Of a stretch of 64,000 nucleotides of DNA, positions 1 through 7,824 are shown in pieces. Each line of letters starts with the position of its first letter. Within the stretch, counting starts at the first letter, position 1. The notes beneath the pieces are model-generated. The model worked only from the letters and a program-made list of their open reading frames with translations. It was not told where the DNA came from and made no database searches. Location of the stretch: assembly GCF_030376605.1 (NCBI RefSeq), contig NZ_JARRAE010000008.1, forward strand, positions 1-64,000, in the 5' to 3' direction. A program made the translations under genes and the position numbers. The stretch is from Pseudochrobactrum sp. sp1633 (GTDB taxonomy: Bacteria > Pseudomonadota > Alphaproteobacteria > Rhizobiales > Rhizobiaceae).

Positions 1-349
1 CGATCAAATCATAATGATCGTCCAGTAGGCTGCGCATCAATCTGGCGCCGCCCAGCGGATCCTGCTCGTGATTATCAACCATCAATGCACCGGCAATGGC
101 AGTCTTGAGGGGCTTTCCCTCATGAATATAGTTATAATAATTGACGCCGATGAAACCTGTGACGTCCCCGTTGTCATTAATCAGCACTTTTGATGCCGGT
201 TCGGGCTCATTTGCAAAGCCGATATAAAGCCGCTGCAAATAGGCTGAAAGTGCATCAGAGGGTTGCTGAGCGCTGTTGCGGAAAATTTTCTGGAAAAGTC
301 TTGTGACCTCCGGCATATCTGCCTGTTTTAAAAATCTGATTTCACTCAT
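1..349 (-). CDS. GNAT-type N-acetyltransferase, N-terminal part (cut by window edge)
   Basis: Reading the minus strand from the ATG at 349, an open frame runs off the window edge after about 116 codons. The peptide starts MSEIRFLKQADMPEVTRLFQ and continues with a stretch containing VLINDNGDVTGFIGVNYY and AIAGALMV. This is the beta-alpha-alpha-beta opening followed by the central strands of a GNAT fold. The acetyl-CoA binding loop would lie outside the window. The substrate cannot be judged. The gene is divergent from the TonB receptor, and 246 bases separate the two starts. Family assignment is inferred from pattern only. Confidence 0.6.
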   Translation of the reverse strand, partial: MSEIRFLKQADMPEVTRLFQKIFRNSAQQPSDALSAYLQRLYIGFANEPEPASKVLINDNGDVTGFIGVNYYNYIHEGKPLKTAIAGALMVDNHEQDPLGGARLMRSLLDDHYDLI

Positions 350-502
350 GGCAAATATTGTCCCCGTTGTTAATTGAGGCCGGATTCTTCTTTTCACTCC
401 TGACAGCTGTAGCTTTCTTCTCTGTTTATGACCAGAGCAGGCGTGAAAAACCCTTTACGTCTTTTTATCTTTGTTCCTGACGAAAAAGAAATTGGGGTTA
501 AG

Positions 503-531
503 TTAAACTTGACTCTTTTTATCAAGTTTAA
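503..531. promoter_or_regulatory. Iron-responsive-operator-like palindrome (RirA IRO type)
   Basis: Perfect 10-base inverted repeat TTAAACTTGA / TCAAGTTTAA with a 9-base spacer, so the core reads TGA-N9-TCA. That core is the described iron-responsive operator of the rhizobial and Brucella regulator RirA. It lies 110 bases before the start of the outer-membrane receptor gene, where a repressor site would be expected. The sequence match is seen directly. The identity of the regulator is inference. Confidence 0.65.
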
Positions 532-640
532 TATTGCCCATTAGGAAGAGCGAATTTCGCTCTTTAAAATCCTGTCTCTTCAAAACTTGTCATGAATGTC
601 ATGGCAGGCCGGTTTATGTCCGCCTGCCAAAGGGGGTACT

Positions 641-2836
641 ATGTCTGTTGTCAGGCACTATCTGCATGCATCACTTGCCGGTACAATCTTGAGTGTTTCC
701 GGTTTGGGTTTCGCTGGTCTCGGGTTTTCTGCCGGTATAGCGGTGGCGCAGGAGCGAGAGACGCTCATACAGGATAGAGCACCGGATAAAGCGGCTGATA
801 GTGCGACACAACTGAAAACCATTACGGTCAGCGGCGGCCAGAACGGACCATTTGTGCAAGGGGACGGGGTATACCGCACACCGGCGCCGGTCAGCTCAGT
901 AAGCGGCGCAGCATTGCAGGAGCGTTTTGGCGGCAACCCGCAGACCGCTCTGCGCTCAACACCGGGTGTCTTTACCCGCCAGCAATCAAACCAGCCCGGC
1001 ATTGAGGTGAATATTCGCGGCATGAGCGGCTTTGGTCGTGTCAATGCGATGATCGATGGTGTGCCGCAGACATTCCGCAATGTGGCCGGTCATGCTTCAT
1101 CGGGCGGTTCAATGCTTTATGTGCAGCCGGAATTGCTGGGCGGTATTGATGTGAGCAAAGGCGCTGTCAGCGGTGCGGCCGGAATGGGCACATTGAGCGG
1201 CGCTGCCAATTTCCGCACGCTTGATTTCGACGATATTGTTTTGCCGGGTCGTGATGTCGGCGTGCTGACACGCTGGAAAGCCGGAACCAACGGTTTTCGA
1301 GGATCAGGCATGCTGGCGGGTGCTGCACGCGCTAATCTGAATGATGATAAATCCAGCAATGTCAGTATTCTCGGTGCTTTCGCACGCACATCCTTCGGAA
1401 CCTTTAAAAATGGTGACGGCGTTTATGTTGATAAGGGGCGTGATGCGACCAACCGACCGGGTGGCGGGCTGCTCAAATTTGAAATCGCTCCATCTTCAGA
1501 GCACAATCTTAAACTCGGGGCGCGCTGGTATGAGAACCGGTTTACCTATGCCAATTATGAGCAGGGTCTGAAGAATGCGTCCTACACGGCCAATTATGCC
1601 TATACGCCGGATGATAATGACTGGGTCGATTTGAAGGTGAATGCCTATTACAACCGCACCAATATGGATTATGCCGCAACGGGAGGCAGCTATCGCGGCC
1701 GCAAAACAGATAATCGCGGTTATGGATTTGATGTTTCTAACACCAGCAGAACAATGCTGAGTGATGATGTGCAGCTCAAACTGTTTTACGGCGGTTCTTT
1801 TGGCAATGATGAATATCAGATCAACGCCTATCGCGGCGGTAATCCTCCCGGCACATTGCAAAAATCCAGCGGTTTCACCGATGCGACCCTGTCATGGAAT
1901 ATGTTTACGCTGACCGGCGGGTTGCGTTATGACCACTGGAATGTTGAAGGCTATCAGCCGCCTTATGCTGCCGGTACAGGTGATTGTCCGGCAGGCGGGG
2001 CGGCCTGCGGTAACAAAGACATTGAGCGCAACAGCGGCAAGTGGCTGCCGAAAGTTTCTCTGACCGCGCAACCTTATGACGGGCTGGAGCTTTATGCGAC
2101 CTATTCGCATACTTTCCGCCCGCCAACGGTGCAGGAAATGTTTTTCTCAGGGGTTCCATTCGGAACGGGACTTGGCAGCGGTGTAGCCAATAATCTCAAT
2201 CTCGAACCGGAATACAGCAAAGGCTGGGATATCGGTGTGAATTTCACAGAAAATGGCTTGCTGCGAAGTGATGATAAATTCCGCCTCAAAACCGGCTTCT
2301 TCCACAATTCCATTGAGAATTTCGTCGTCAATGATTTTGTGAATGTACCTAATCGCGGGCCTACAGCCATGTGGATCAATCGTCCGGGCATTACCAAAAT
2401 GTATGGCTGGGAAGTTGAGGGCAGTTATGATCTGGGCTTCTTCTATACCAATGTTTCTTACACCAATGCCAAGACCGATCAGCCGATTGGCGAAGGCATG
2501 GGAGATGCCTTTATGCTGCCGGATCAGTATGGCACGCTTGATGCCGGTATCCGTCTGTTTGATGAGAAACTGACGCTGGGCGCGCAGGCACGCTATTTCG
2601 GAAAAAGCAGCTATGCCGGTACGGGTATAGACTACGGCCAGAGACTCGCACTGCCGAGCTATATGCTCTACGATCTCTACGGTTCTTATAAACTCAAAGA
2701 AAATGCAGAACTGTTTTTCTCGGTTGAGAATGTGGCGAATAAAAATTACCGCGTGGCTGTGTCAGGGCCACTGGGTGAAGATGAGTATTCAGGCAAGGGC
2801 CGCAGCTTTATTTTCGGCGCAAGCGCTAAATTCTGA
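641..2836 (+). CDS. TonB-dependent heme/hemoglobin-type outer membrane receptor
   Basis: A 731-residue beta-barrel receptor that would import an iron source, probably heme or hemoglobin, across the outer membrane using TonB energy. I chose the ATG at 641 because AGGGGG lies 6 bases upstream and it gives a clean signal peptide ending in IAVA at residue 36. An in-frame ATG at 596 would put 15 odd residues in front. After the signal comes KTITVS, which resembles a TonB box, then a plug domain with NIRGMSGFGRVNAMIDG and the barrel. Residues about 490-523 contain FRPP and NLNLEPE, resembling the FRAP/NPNL signature of heme receptors. The last residue is Phe, as usual for outer-membrane barrels. 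No heme ABC genes are adjacent. The palindrome at 503-531 points to iron control. Confidence 0.85.
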   Translation: MSVVRHYLHASLAGTILSVSGLGFAGLGFSAGIAVAQERETLIQDRAPDKAADSATQLKTITVSGGQNGPFVQGDGVYRTPAPVSSVSGAALQERFGGNPQTALRSTPGVFTRQQSNQPGIEVNIRGMSGFGRVNAMIDGVPQTFRNVAGHASSGGSMLYVQPELLGGIDVSKGAVSGAAGMGTLSGAANFRTLDFDDIVLPGRDVGVLTRWKAGTNGFRGSGMLAGAARANLNDDKSSNVSILGAFARTSFGTFKNGDGVYVDKGRDATNRPGGGLLKFEIAPSSEHNLKLGARWYENRFTYANYEQGLKNASYTANYAYTPDDNDWVDLKVNAYYNRTNMDYAATGGSYRGRKTDNRGYGFDVSNTSRTMLSDDVQLKLFYGGSFGNDEYQINAYRGGNPPGTLQKSSGFTDATLSWNMFTLTGGLRYDHWNVEGYQPPYAAGTGDCPAGGAACGNKDIERNSGKWLPKVSLTAQPYDGLELYATYSHTFRPPTVQEMFFSGVPFGTGLGSGVANNLNLEPEYSKGWDIGVNFTENGLLRSDDKFRLKTGFFHNSIENFVVNDFVNVPNRGPTAMWINRPGITKMYGWEVEGSYDLGFFYTNVSYTNAKTDQPIGEGMGDAFMLPDQYGTLDAGIRLFDEKLTLGAQARYFGKSSYAGTGIDYGQRLALPSYMLYDLYGSYKLKENAELFFSVENVANKNYRVAVSGPLGEDEYSGKGRSFIFGASAKF

Positions 2837-2865
2837 AGTCCTGCTTTTTTAGTGTTGCCTGCTCA

Positions 2866-2895
2866 AACCTGCCGGACATATCCGGCAGGTTTTTT
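2866..2895 (+). terminator. Rho-independent terminator after the TonB receptor
   Basis: An 11-base perfect stem (2866-2876 with 2881-2891) and a four-base CATA loop are followed by a run of T. It sits 30 bases after the receptor stop codon. Confidence 0.85.
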
Positions 2896-3052
2896 ATTAT
2901 GCCAGAGGAGAAATTTTACAGTTGCGTCAAAATACCCAGTACGTCTTTTTTCAATGTTGCCTATGTTAGGGCATCAAGGTTTGTTTGTAGCTTGCACATT
3001 GATTTTACTGGCTGTTTGATTTTTTCAGTGTGATTATTATGCCGAACCATGC

Positions 3053-4717
3053 ATGATGGAGCATCTGCTTCGGATAGGAAATTCTGCGGTGTCGCAAAGT
3101 GTCTCCCCTTTAGCCCCGTTTAAACATAAAGCATTTCGCTCTTTATGGACTGCAACGCTTGCGTCCAACCTCGGGGGGCTGATCCAGACCGTTGGTGCAG
3201 GCTGGATGATGACCACCATCGCGCAATCCTCCAATATGGTGGCGCTGGTACAGGCCTCCACCACTTTGCCGGTGATGTTTTTCTCGCTGTTTGCCGGTGC
3301 TCTGGCCGATAATTTTGACCGCCGCCGTATCATGCTGATTGCCCAATTCATGATGCTGCTGGTGTCGCTGATGCTGGCAATCTTCGGCTATATGGGCTGG
3401 CTGACACCGTGGCTTTTGCTGAGCTTCACCTTTCTGATTGGTTGTGGCGGTGCTTTGCACAACCCGTCATGGCAAGCGTCGATGGGCGATATCGTGCCTC
3501 GCTCGGATTTGCCGGGCGCTGTTGCACTCAACAGCATGAGCTTTAATGCCATGCGCAGTATCGGCCCTGCTATTGGTGGTTTTATCGTTGCTGTTGCCGG
3601 TGCTGCTTTTGCCTTTATCATCAATGCTTTCAGCTATATTCCGCTGATTATTGCGCTCTTGCGCTGGAAGCCGCAGGTCACACAATCTGCGCTGCCGCGT
3701 GAGACATTCGGCCGTGCCGTTTCTGCCGGTCTGCGCTATGTGTCCATGTCGCCTAATCTTATCAAGGTGATGTTTCGGGGCTTCCTGTTCGGTCTGTCTG
3801 CGATTGTTGTACTGGCGCTGCTGCCGCTGGTCGCCCGTGATCTGGTGCAGGGTACGGCGCTGACTTACGGTATTATGCTCGGCGCATTCGGCCTTGGTGC
3901 GATTGCCGGTGCATTTACATCCGGTGAATTGCGTGAGAAATTCGCCAATGAAACCATTGTGCGCGGTGCATTCATTGCCTTTGGTATCAGCGTCTATCTG
4001 CTATCCTACAGTCATTCAGTTATTTTGAGCTGCCTGTTATTGCTGCCTGCCGGTGCATCATGGGTGCTGGCTTTGTCGCTGTTCAATGTGACCGTGCAAT
4101 TGTCCACACCGCGCTGGGTGGTGGGGCGTGCATTGGCGCTTTATCAGACTGCCACATTTGGCGGCATGGCAGCGGGCAGCTGGCTCTGGGGCTCGGTGGC
4201 CGATGGCTATGGCCCTGAAACCGCGCTGAGCGTTGCAGCCCTCACACTGGTCGGCGGTGCGCTGGTCGGGCTGGTGTTTAAACTCCCTGAATTCGACAAG
4301 CTCAATCTTGATCCGCTCAATTCGTTCTCCGAGCCGCAATTGCGTCTGGATATCCGCTCCCGCAGCGGCCCGATTATGGTGATGGTGGATTATCATATTG
4401 AGCATCATAATGTTCATGCGTTTCTGGAGGCGATGGCTGCACGCCGCCGCATCCGTATCCGTGATGGTGCAAAGCAATGGGCGCTGCTGCGCGATCTGGA
4501 AAATCCGGATATCTGGACAGAAACCTATCATGTACCAACATGGGTGGAATATGTGCGTCATAATCAGCGCCGCACTTATGCGGATGCGGAAGTTTCAGAG
4601 AGATTGCTGTCGCTGCATAAAGGGCCTGAGAAACCGCGGGTGCATCGTATGATTGAGCGTCAGACTGTGCCTTTGCATGACGATATGCCTTTGAAACCGC
4701 ACATTGAAATCACCTGA
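3053..4717 (+). CDS. MFS transporter (MFS_3 / EntS-like) with C-terminal ferredoxin-fold-like domain
   Basis: A 554-residue inner-membrane protein. Residues about 25-420 form 12 hydrophobic segments of the major facilitator fold, with the loop-2 motif GALADNFDRRRIML. This branch (Pfam MFS_3, related to the enterobactin exporter EntS) contains many exporters. The last 120 residues are soluble and rich in short helix/strand pieces. They include a DYHIEHHNVHAFLEAMAAR stretch like the small dimeric alpha/beta-barrel (antibiotic-biosynthesis-monooxygenase-like) domain often fused to these transporters. The start is uncertain: ATG at 3053 or 3056 has no good ribosome site, while an in-frame GTG at 3089 has AGGAAA upstream. 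Its location beside an iron-regulated receptor is suggestive, but no siderophore genes are present, so the substrate is unknown. Confidence 0.8.
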   Translation: MMEHLLRIGNSAVSQSVSPLAPFKHKAFRSLWTATLASNLGGLIQTVGAGWMMTTIAQSSNMVALVQASTTLPVMFFSLFAGALADNFDRRRIMLIAQFMMLLVSLMLAIFGYMGWLTPWLLLSFTFLIGCGGALHNPSWQASMGDIVPRSDLPGAVALNSMSFNAMRSIGPAIGGFIVAVAGAAFAFIINAFSYIPLIIALLRWKPQVTQSALPRETFGRAVSAGLRYVSMSPNLIKVMFRGFLFGLSAIVVLALLPLVARDLVQGTALTYGIMLGAFGLGAIAGAFTSGELREKFANETIVRGAFIAFGISVYLLSYSHSVILSCLLLLPAGASWVLALSLFNVTVQLSTPRWVVGRALALYQTATFGGMAAGSWLWGSVADGYGPETALSVAALTLVGGALVGLVFKLPEFDKLNLDPLNSFSEPQLRLDIRSRSGPIMVMVDYHIEHHNVHAFLEAMAARRRIRIRDGAKQWALLRDLENPDIWTETYHVPTWVEYVRHNQRRTYADAEVSERLLSLHKGPEKPRVHRMIERQTVPLHDDMPLKPHIEIT

Positions 4718-4741
4718 TTGGTGCTTCTGTCGGAAATTTAA

Positions 4742-4774
4742 AACGCCGGTCTGATTGTCAGACCGGCGTTTTTT
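4742..4774 (+). terminator. Rho-independent terminator after the MFS gene
   Basis: A 13-base perfect stem (4742-4754 with 4758-4770), a three-base loop TTG and a T run to 4774. It lies about 25 bases past the MFS stop codon. Confidence 0.9.
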
Positions 4775-4905
4775 ATTGGCAACCATATTCTGGCCGGAAT
4801 GAAATATTTTATGGCACCATGACAGAATGACGCCAGCATGATAAAACTATACTAATTATCTCATATTTTAACGTCGATAACAGGCGTATAGTTTATGAGG
4901 CTGAT

Positions 4906-5301
4906 ATGCAGATTGATATTCAGGATTTTCCGCTGGTGCGGATGGATTATTCCGGTGCGGGCAATCAGACGATTGAGGAGACCTTGCAGGTTCTTGAGCA
5001 ATGTTTGCAACGCAAACAGGCATTCGTGTTTTTGGGTGGCGGCGCGGATTTTGACAAGGATCCGAACGAGAATGTTGCTGACCGTCGCGCTGTTGCAGTG
5101 TGGATGAAACAGCACAAAGCCGAGTTACGCGATTATGCAAAGGCGATGTATTATGTCGAAGCGAGTACGGTAAAACGTTTGGCGGCGAAAGCTTTTTCGG
5201 TCATTTACGGTAAGTTCTGGGGGCATCCGATGATTGTCACTGCAAGTCTTGATGAGGCTGTGCAGGAGGCGCGTCAATTGCTGGAAATGTCGTCAGAGTA
5301 A
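4906..5301 (+). CDS. Hypothetical protein, 131 residues, SpoIIAA/STAS-like size
   Basis: I do not recognise this protein with confidence. It is a soluble 131-residue chain with alternating strands and helices. Features include FVFLGGGADFDKDPNENV near residue 40, a helix with WMKQHKAELRDYAKAMYYVEA, and a C-terminal MIVTASLDEAVQEARQLL strand-helix pair. The size and order recall STAS-like or SpoIIAA-like proteins, but no diagnostic residue is seen. GAGG lies upstream of the ATG. The gene ends 10 bases before the AraC-family gene, so the two are probably co-transcribed. Confidence 0.7.
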   Translation: MQIDIQDFPLVRMDYSGAGNQTIEETLQVLEQCLQRKQAFVFLGGGADFDKDPNENVADRRAVAVWMKQHKAELRDYAKAMYYVEASTVKRLAAKAFSVIYGKFWGHPMIVTASLDEAVQEARQLLEMSSE

Positions 5302-5311
5302 CGGTGGTTTT

Positions 5312-6136
5312 ATGTTTTTCACGACGGATTTTCCAGACTATAGCCTGCCGGATCAGATCGACCGTCCGGTGGTTGTCATGGGATTATCGATGGTTGTTGA
5401 TGGTTGGGAGTTTCCGCGCCATTCCCATCGCAAAGCGCAGCTCTTATTCAGTGCCAGCGGTGTGGTGACGGTTGAGACCGATCATGGTGTGTGGGTGGTG
5501 CCGCCGCAATGCGCAGTGTGGATACCGGGCGGGTTGCCGCACAAGGCCAGAAGCTCCGGTGAGGCGCGTGGTTTCGGCCTGTTTGTCGAGCCGGATGTGG
5601 TTGCTGGTCTGCCGGAGAATTGTTGCAGCGTTTCCGTGTCGCCTTTGCTGCAGAGCCTGCTGGAAAAAGCTGCAGGCTTTGAGCCTGATTATGACGAAGA
5701 GGGCGCAGAGGGCAGGCTCATCGGTGTGCTGCTGGATGAGCTGGTCGCCGCGCCATTGGAGCAACTGCATCTGCCGATACCGGCGGATATGCGCCTGCGA
5801 AAACTGACCGATATTTTGCTGGATGATCCGGCAAGCCATGCGACACTGGAAGAATGGGCACATCGTATTGGCATGAGCGAGCGCAGCCTGAGCCGGTTGT
5901 TCAGCCATGAAACAGGCATGAGCGTCGGGCGCTGGCGACGGCAATTGCATGTGATAACCGGCGTGCAATTGCTGACACAGGGGCGGTCAATCCAGTCGGT
6001 GGCTTTTGATTTGGGCTATGAGAGTGCCGGTGCTTTTGTCACCATGTTTCGCAAAGCGGTCGGCACACCACCGGGGCGTTTTTTGGCCGAGCGACGCTCG
6101 TCATGGAACCTGTTTCGCGGCGCTGCTATACATTAA
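5312..6136 (+). CDS. AraC-family transcriptional regulator with N-terminal cupin
   Basis: A 274-residue regulator. Residues about 30-85 form a cupin-like sensor (FPRHSHRKAQLLFSASG then VVPPQCAVWIPGGLPH). This is the layout of the NimR/YdeC-type AraC subgroup. Residues about 180-265 hold two helix-turn-helix motifs, including TLEEWAHRIGMSERSLSRLF and SIQSVAFDLGYESAGAFVTMFRKAVGTPPGRF. The ATG at 5312 begins the cupin; a longer frame from 5234 overlaps the preceding gene and is not used. It is likely co-transcribed with the small gene before it. Members of this subgroup often control a neighbouring efflux gene, so the MFS gene upstream is a possible target (inference). Confidence 0.85.
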   Translation: MFFTTDFPDYSLPDQIDRPVVVMGLSMVVDGWEFPRHSHRKAQLLFSASGVVTVETDHGVWVVPPQCAVWIPGGLPHKARSSGEARGFGLFVEPDVVAGLPENCCSVSVSPLLQSLLEKAAGFEPDYDEEGAEGRLIGVLLDELVAAPLEQLHLPIPADMRLRKLTDILLDDPASHATLEEWAHRIGMSERSLSRLFSHETGMSVGRWRRQLHVITGVQLLTQGRSIQSVAFDLGYESAGAFVTMFRKAVGTPPGRFLAERRSSWNLFRGAAIH

Positions 6137-7069
6137 TTACGTCCAGAAATAGCGGATCAGGTGGAAGAACACAGGAGCTGCAAAAACCAGACTGTCGGCA
6201 CGATCCATCATGCCGCCATGACCTTCAATCATATGTCCCCAGTCTTTAACACCGCGGTCGCGTTTGATCGCTGAAGCGACAAGGCCGCCGAAGAAACCCA
6301 TAATACAGGCAATGGCTGCAAGGCCGCCTGCCTGTAGCGGGGAAAAGGGGGCGAGCCATGAGAGTGCAGCGCCGAGCAGAGACGCGCTGGCCACGCCGCC
6401 GATCAGCCCTTCCCATGTTTTGGACGGGGAGACTTTCGGCGAGATGCGGTGTTTGCCGAATAATTTGCCGAAGATATATTGCAGCACATCGCAGCCTTGA
6501 ACCACAGCAATCAGAAAGGCGATCAGCAGCATTTGCCGGCCTTCGAAACCCTCAATATGCAATGTGGCGAGAGCAGGCACATGGCTGATGCAATAGACCG
6601 AGAGCATAATGCCCCATTGCTGCTCGGAAATACGTTCCAGAAACCGGCTGGTATTACCCCAAAGCGCTGTGAGCACTGACATAGCCAGAAACACATAGAC
6701 CGGAATGAAGATGGAATAGAGCCCGTACCATTCCACCCAGACCAGATAATACTGCACCGGAATGACAATGAGGAAGGCACCGAGCAGCAGCCAGTGGTCA
6801 CTGCGATGGGTATGGGTCAGAGTCACATATTCCCGAAGCGCTGCGAAAGAGACCAGCCCGAACAGAATAACCACGCCGGTCTTGCCAAACAGAAAAGCGA
6901 TGCTGATCGCGGCAATCATGATCCACCACGCACGAATGCGTGCATTGATGTTGCTGAGTGTGGAGGGCAGTGGTTTGGCACTGCGCCAGCTGATCAATGC
7001 GGCAGCAAGGCTTGCCACAGATAACAACACGATCAACCCGCTCAGCAGAAGATTGGTTTCTTCAGTCAC
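6137..7069 (-). CDS. CdsA-like phosphatidate cytidylyltransferase (YnbB type)
   Basis: A 310-residue integral membrane enzyme expected to make a CDP-activated lipid from CTP and a phosphatidic-acid-like lipid. Several hydrophobic helices precede a C-terminal signature running from SAIKRDRGVKDWGH to EGHGGMMDRAD, which fits the PROSITE CDP-diglyceride synthase pattern residue by residue. SPSKTWEGLIGG lies just before it. The start is GTG at 7069 with GGAG 10 bases upstream. It overlaps the stop of the acyltransferase gene by 8 bases, so the two are translationally coupled. It is probably a second copy, because housekeeping cdsA normally sits beside uppS and dxr. It is the last gene of the lipid module and resembles E. 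coli YnbB in family and context. Confidence 0.85.
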   Translation of the reverse strand: MTEETNLLLSGLIVLLSVASLAAALISWRSAKPLPSTLSNINARIRAWWIMIAAISIAFLFGKTGVVILFGLVSFAALREYVTLTHTHRSDHWLLLGAFLIVIPVQYYLVWVEWYGLYSIFIPVYVFLAMSVLTALWGNTSRFLERISEQQWGIMLSVYCISHVPALATLHIEGFEGRQMLLIAFLIAVVQGCDVLQYIFGKLFGKHRISPKVSPSKTWEGLIGGVASASLLGAALSWLAPFSPLQAGGLAAIACIMGFFGGLVASAIKRDRGVKDWGHMIEGHGGMMDRADSLVFAAPVFFHLIRYFWT

Positions 7070-7724
7070 GATGATCTCCGTCAGAATGGGGATTGAGTGT
7101 CAGCAAGGCTGATTGCGCACGGTGCAGGAAGGTTTTGCGCTCTTCATCCGGTTGCACTTGCAGTGGTGCACCGAAAATCACACGGCATAACAGCGGCACC
7201 GGCAGAAACGTGCCTTTTGGTAAAACACGGGACATATTTTCAATCCAGCAGGGCACCAGTTCCACATCGGGACGGGCTTTGGCGAGATGATAGAGACCGG
7301 CGCGAAAACGCAACAGCGGATCGTCTGTCATATTGCGGGTGCCTTCAGGGAAAAAGATCAGCGATTGGCCGCTGTCAATCGCACGTAGCATCACCAGCAA
7401 CGGGTCTTCATTGCGCTCAATCCAGTTGCGTTCCACCAGCACTGTGCCGAGCAGCCGCGTGGCAATGAAACGGCGCAGGCGGTTGCTGTTCCAGTAATCT
7501 GCTCCGGCAACAGCACGAGTTCTTGCCCGCTCACCCATTGGCAGTGAGGAGGATAACAGGATGAAGTCGCCATGGCTGGTGTGGTTGGCGAAGTAAATGC
7601 GTTGTTTGCGGGACGGGACTGTGCCGCTCCAGATCGGACGCACGCCGGTAATGGCGCGGGAGAAAAAGGCCAGAACCATGCCGGAGAAAATCTGTAATAC
7701 TGAATGCGAGTCCGGATCGGCCAT
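7062..7724 (-). CDS. PlsC-like lysophospholipid acyltransferase
   Basis: A 220-residue membrane-associated acyltransferase, expected to put an acyl chain on a lysophosphatidic-acid-like acceptor. It shows the H-X4-D catalytic motif as NHTSHGDF near residue 45 and the substrate motif FFPEGTRN near residue 120. One N-terminal hydrophobic stretch (MVLAFFSRAITGV) could anchor it. The start is uncertain: ATG at 7724 gives MADPDSHSV, while ATG at 7679 starts at MVLAFF, and neither has a strong ribosome site. It is coupled to the CdsA-like gene by an 8-base overlap. E. coli ynbABCD has no such acyltransferase, so this is an addition to that module. Confidence 0.85.
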   Translation of the reverse strand: MADPDSHSVLQIFSGMVLAFFSRAITGVRPIWSGTVPSRKQRIYFANHTSHGDFILLSSSLPMGERARTRAVAGADYWNSNRLRRFIATRLLGTVLVERNWIERNEDPLLVMLRAIDSGQSLIFFPEGTRNMTDDPLLRFRAGLYHLAKARPDVELVPCWIENMSRVLPKGTFLPVPLLCRVIFGAPLQVQPDEERKTFLHRAQSALLTLNPHSDGDHRD

Positions 7725-7824
7725 GAAGAACAGTCGTTTTTATTTTGCTTCACATTAAATTCAGCAAGTAACAGAATAAAAGCACTTTCCGCAATCATTT
7801 CTTATTTGCGTGAATTACGCTGTT

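Noticed and set aside
509-534. TTGACT and TAATAT as a -35/-10 pair before the TonB receptor
   Set aside because: The hexamers are only 14 bases apart, too short for a standard sigma-70 promoter; they are mostly part of the palindrome.
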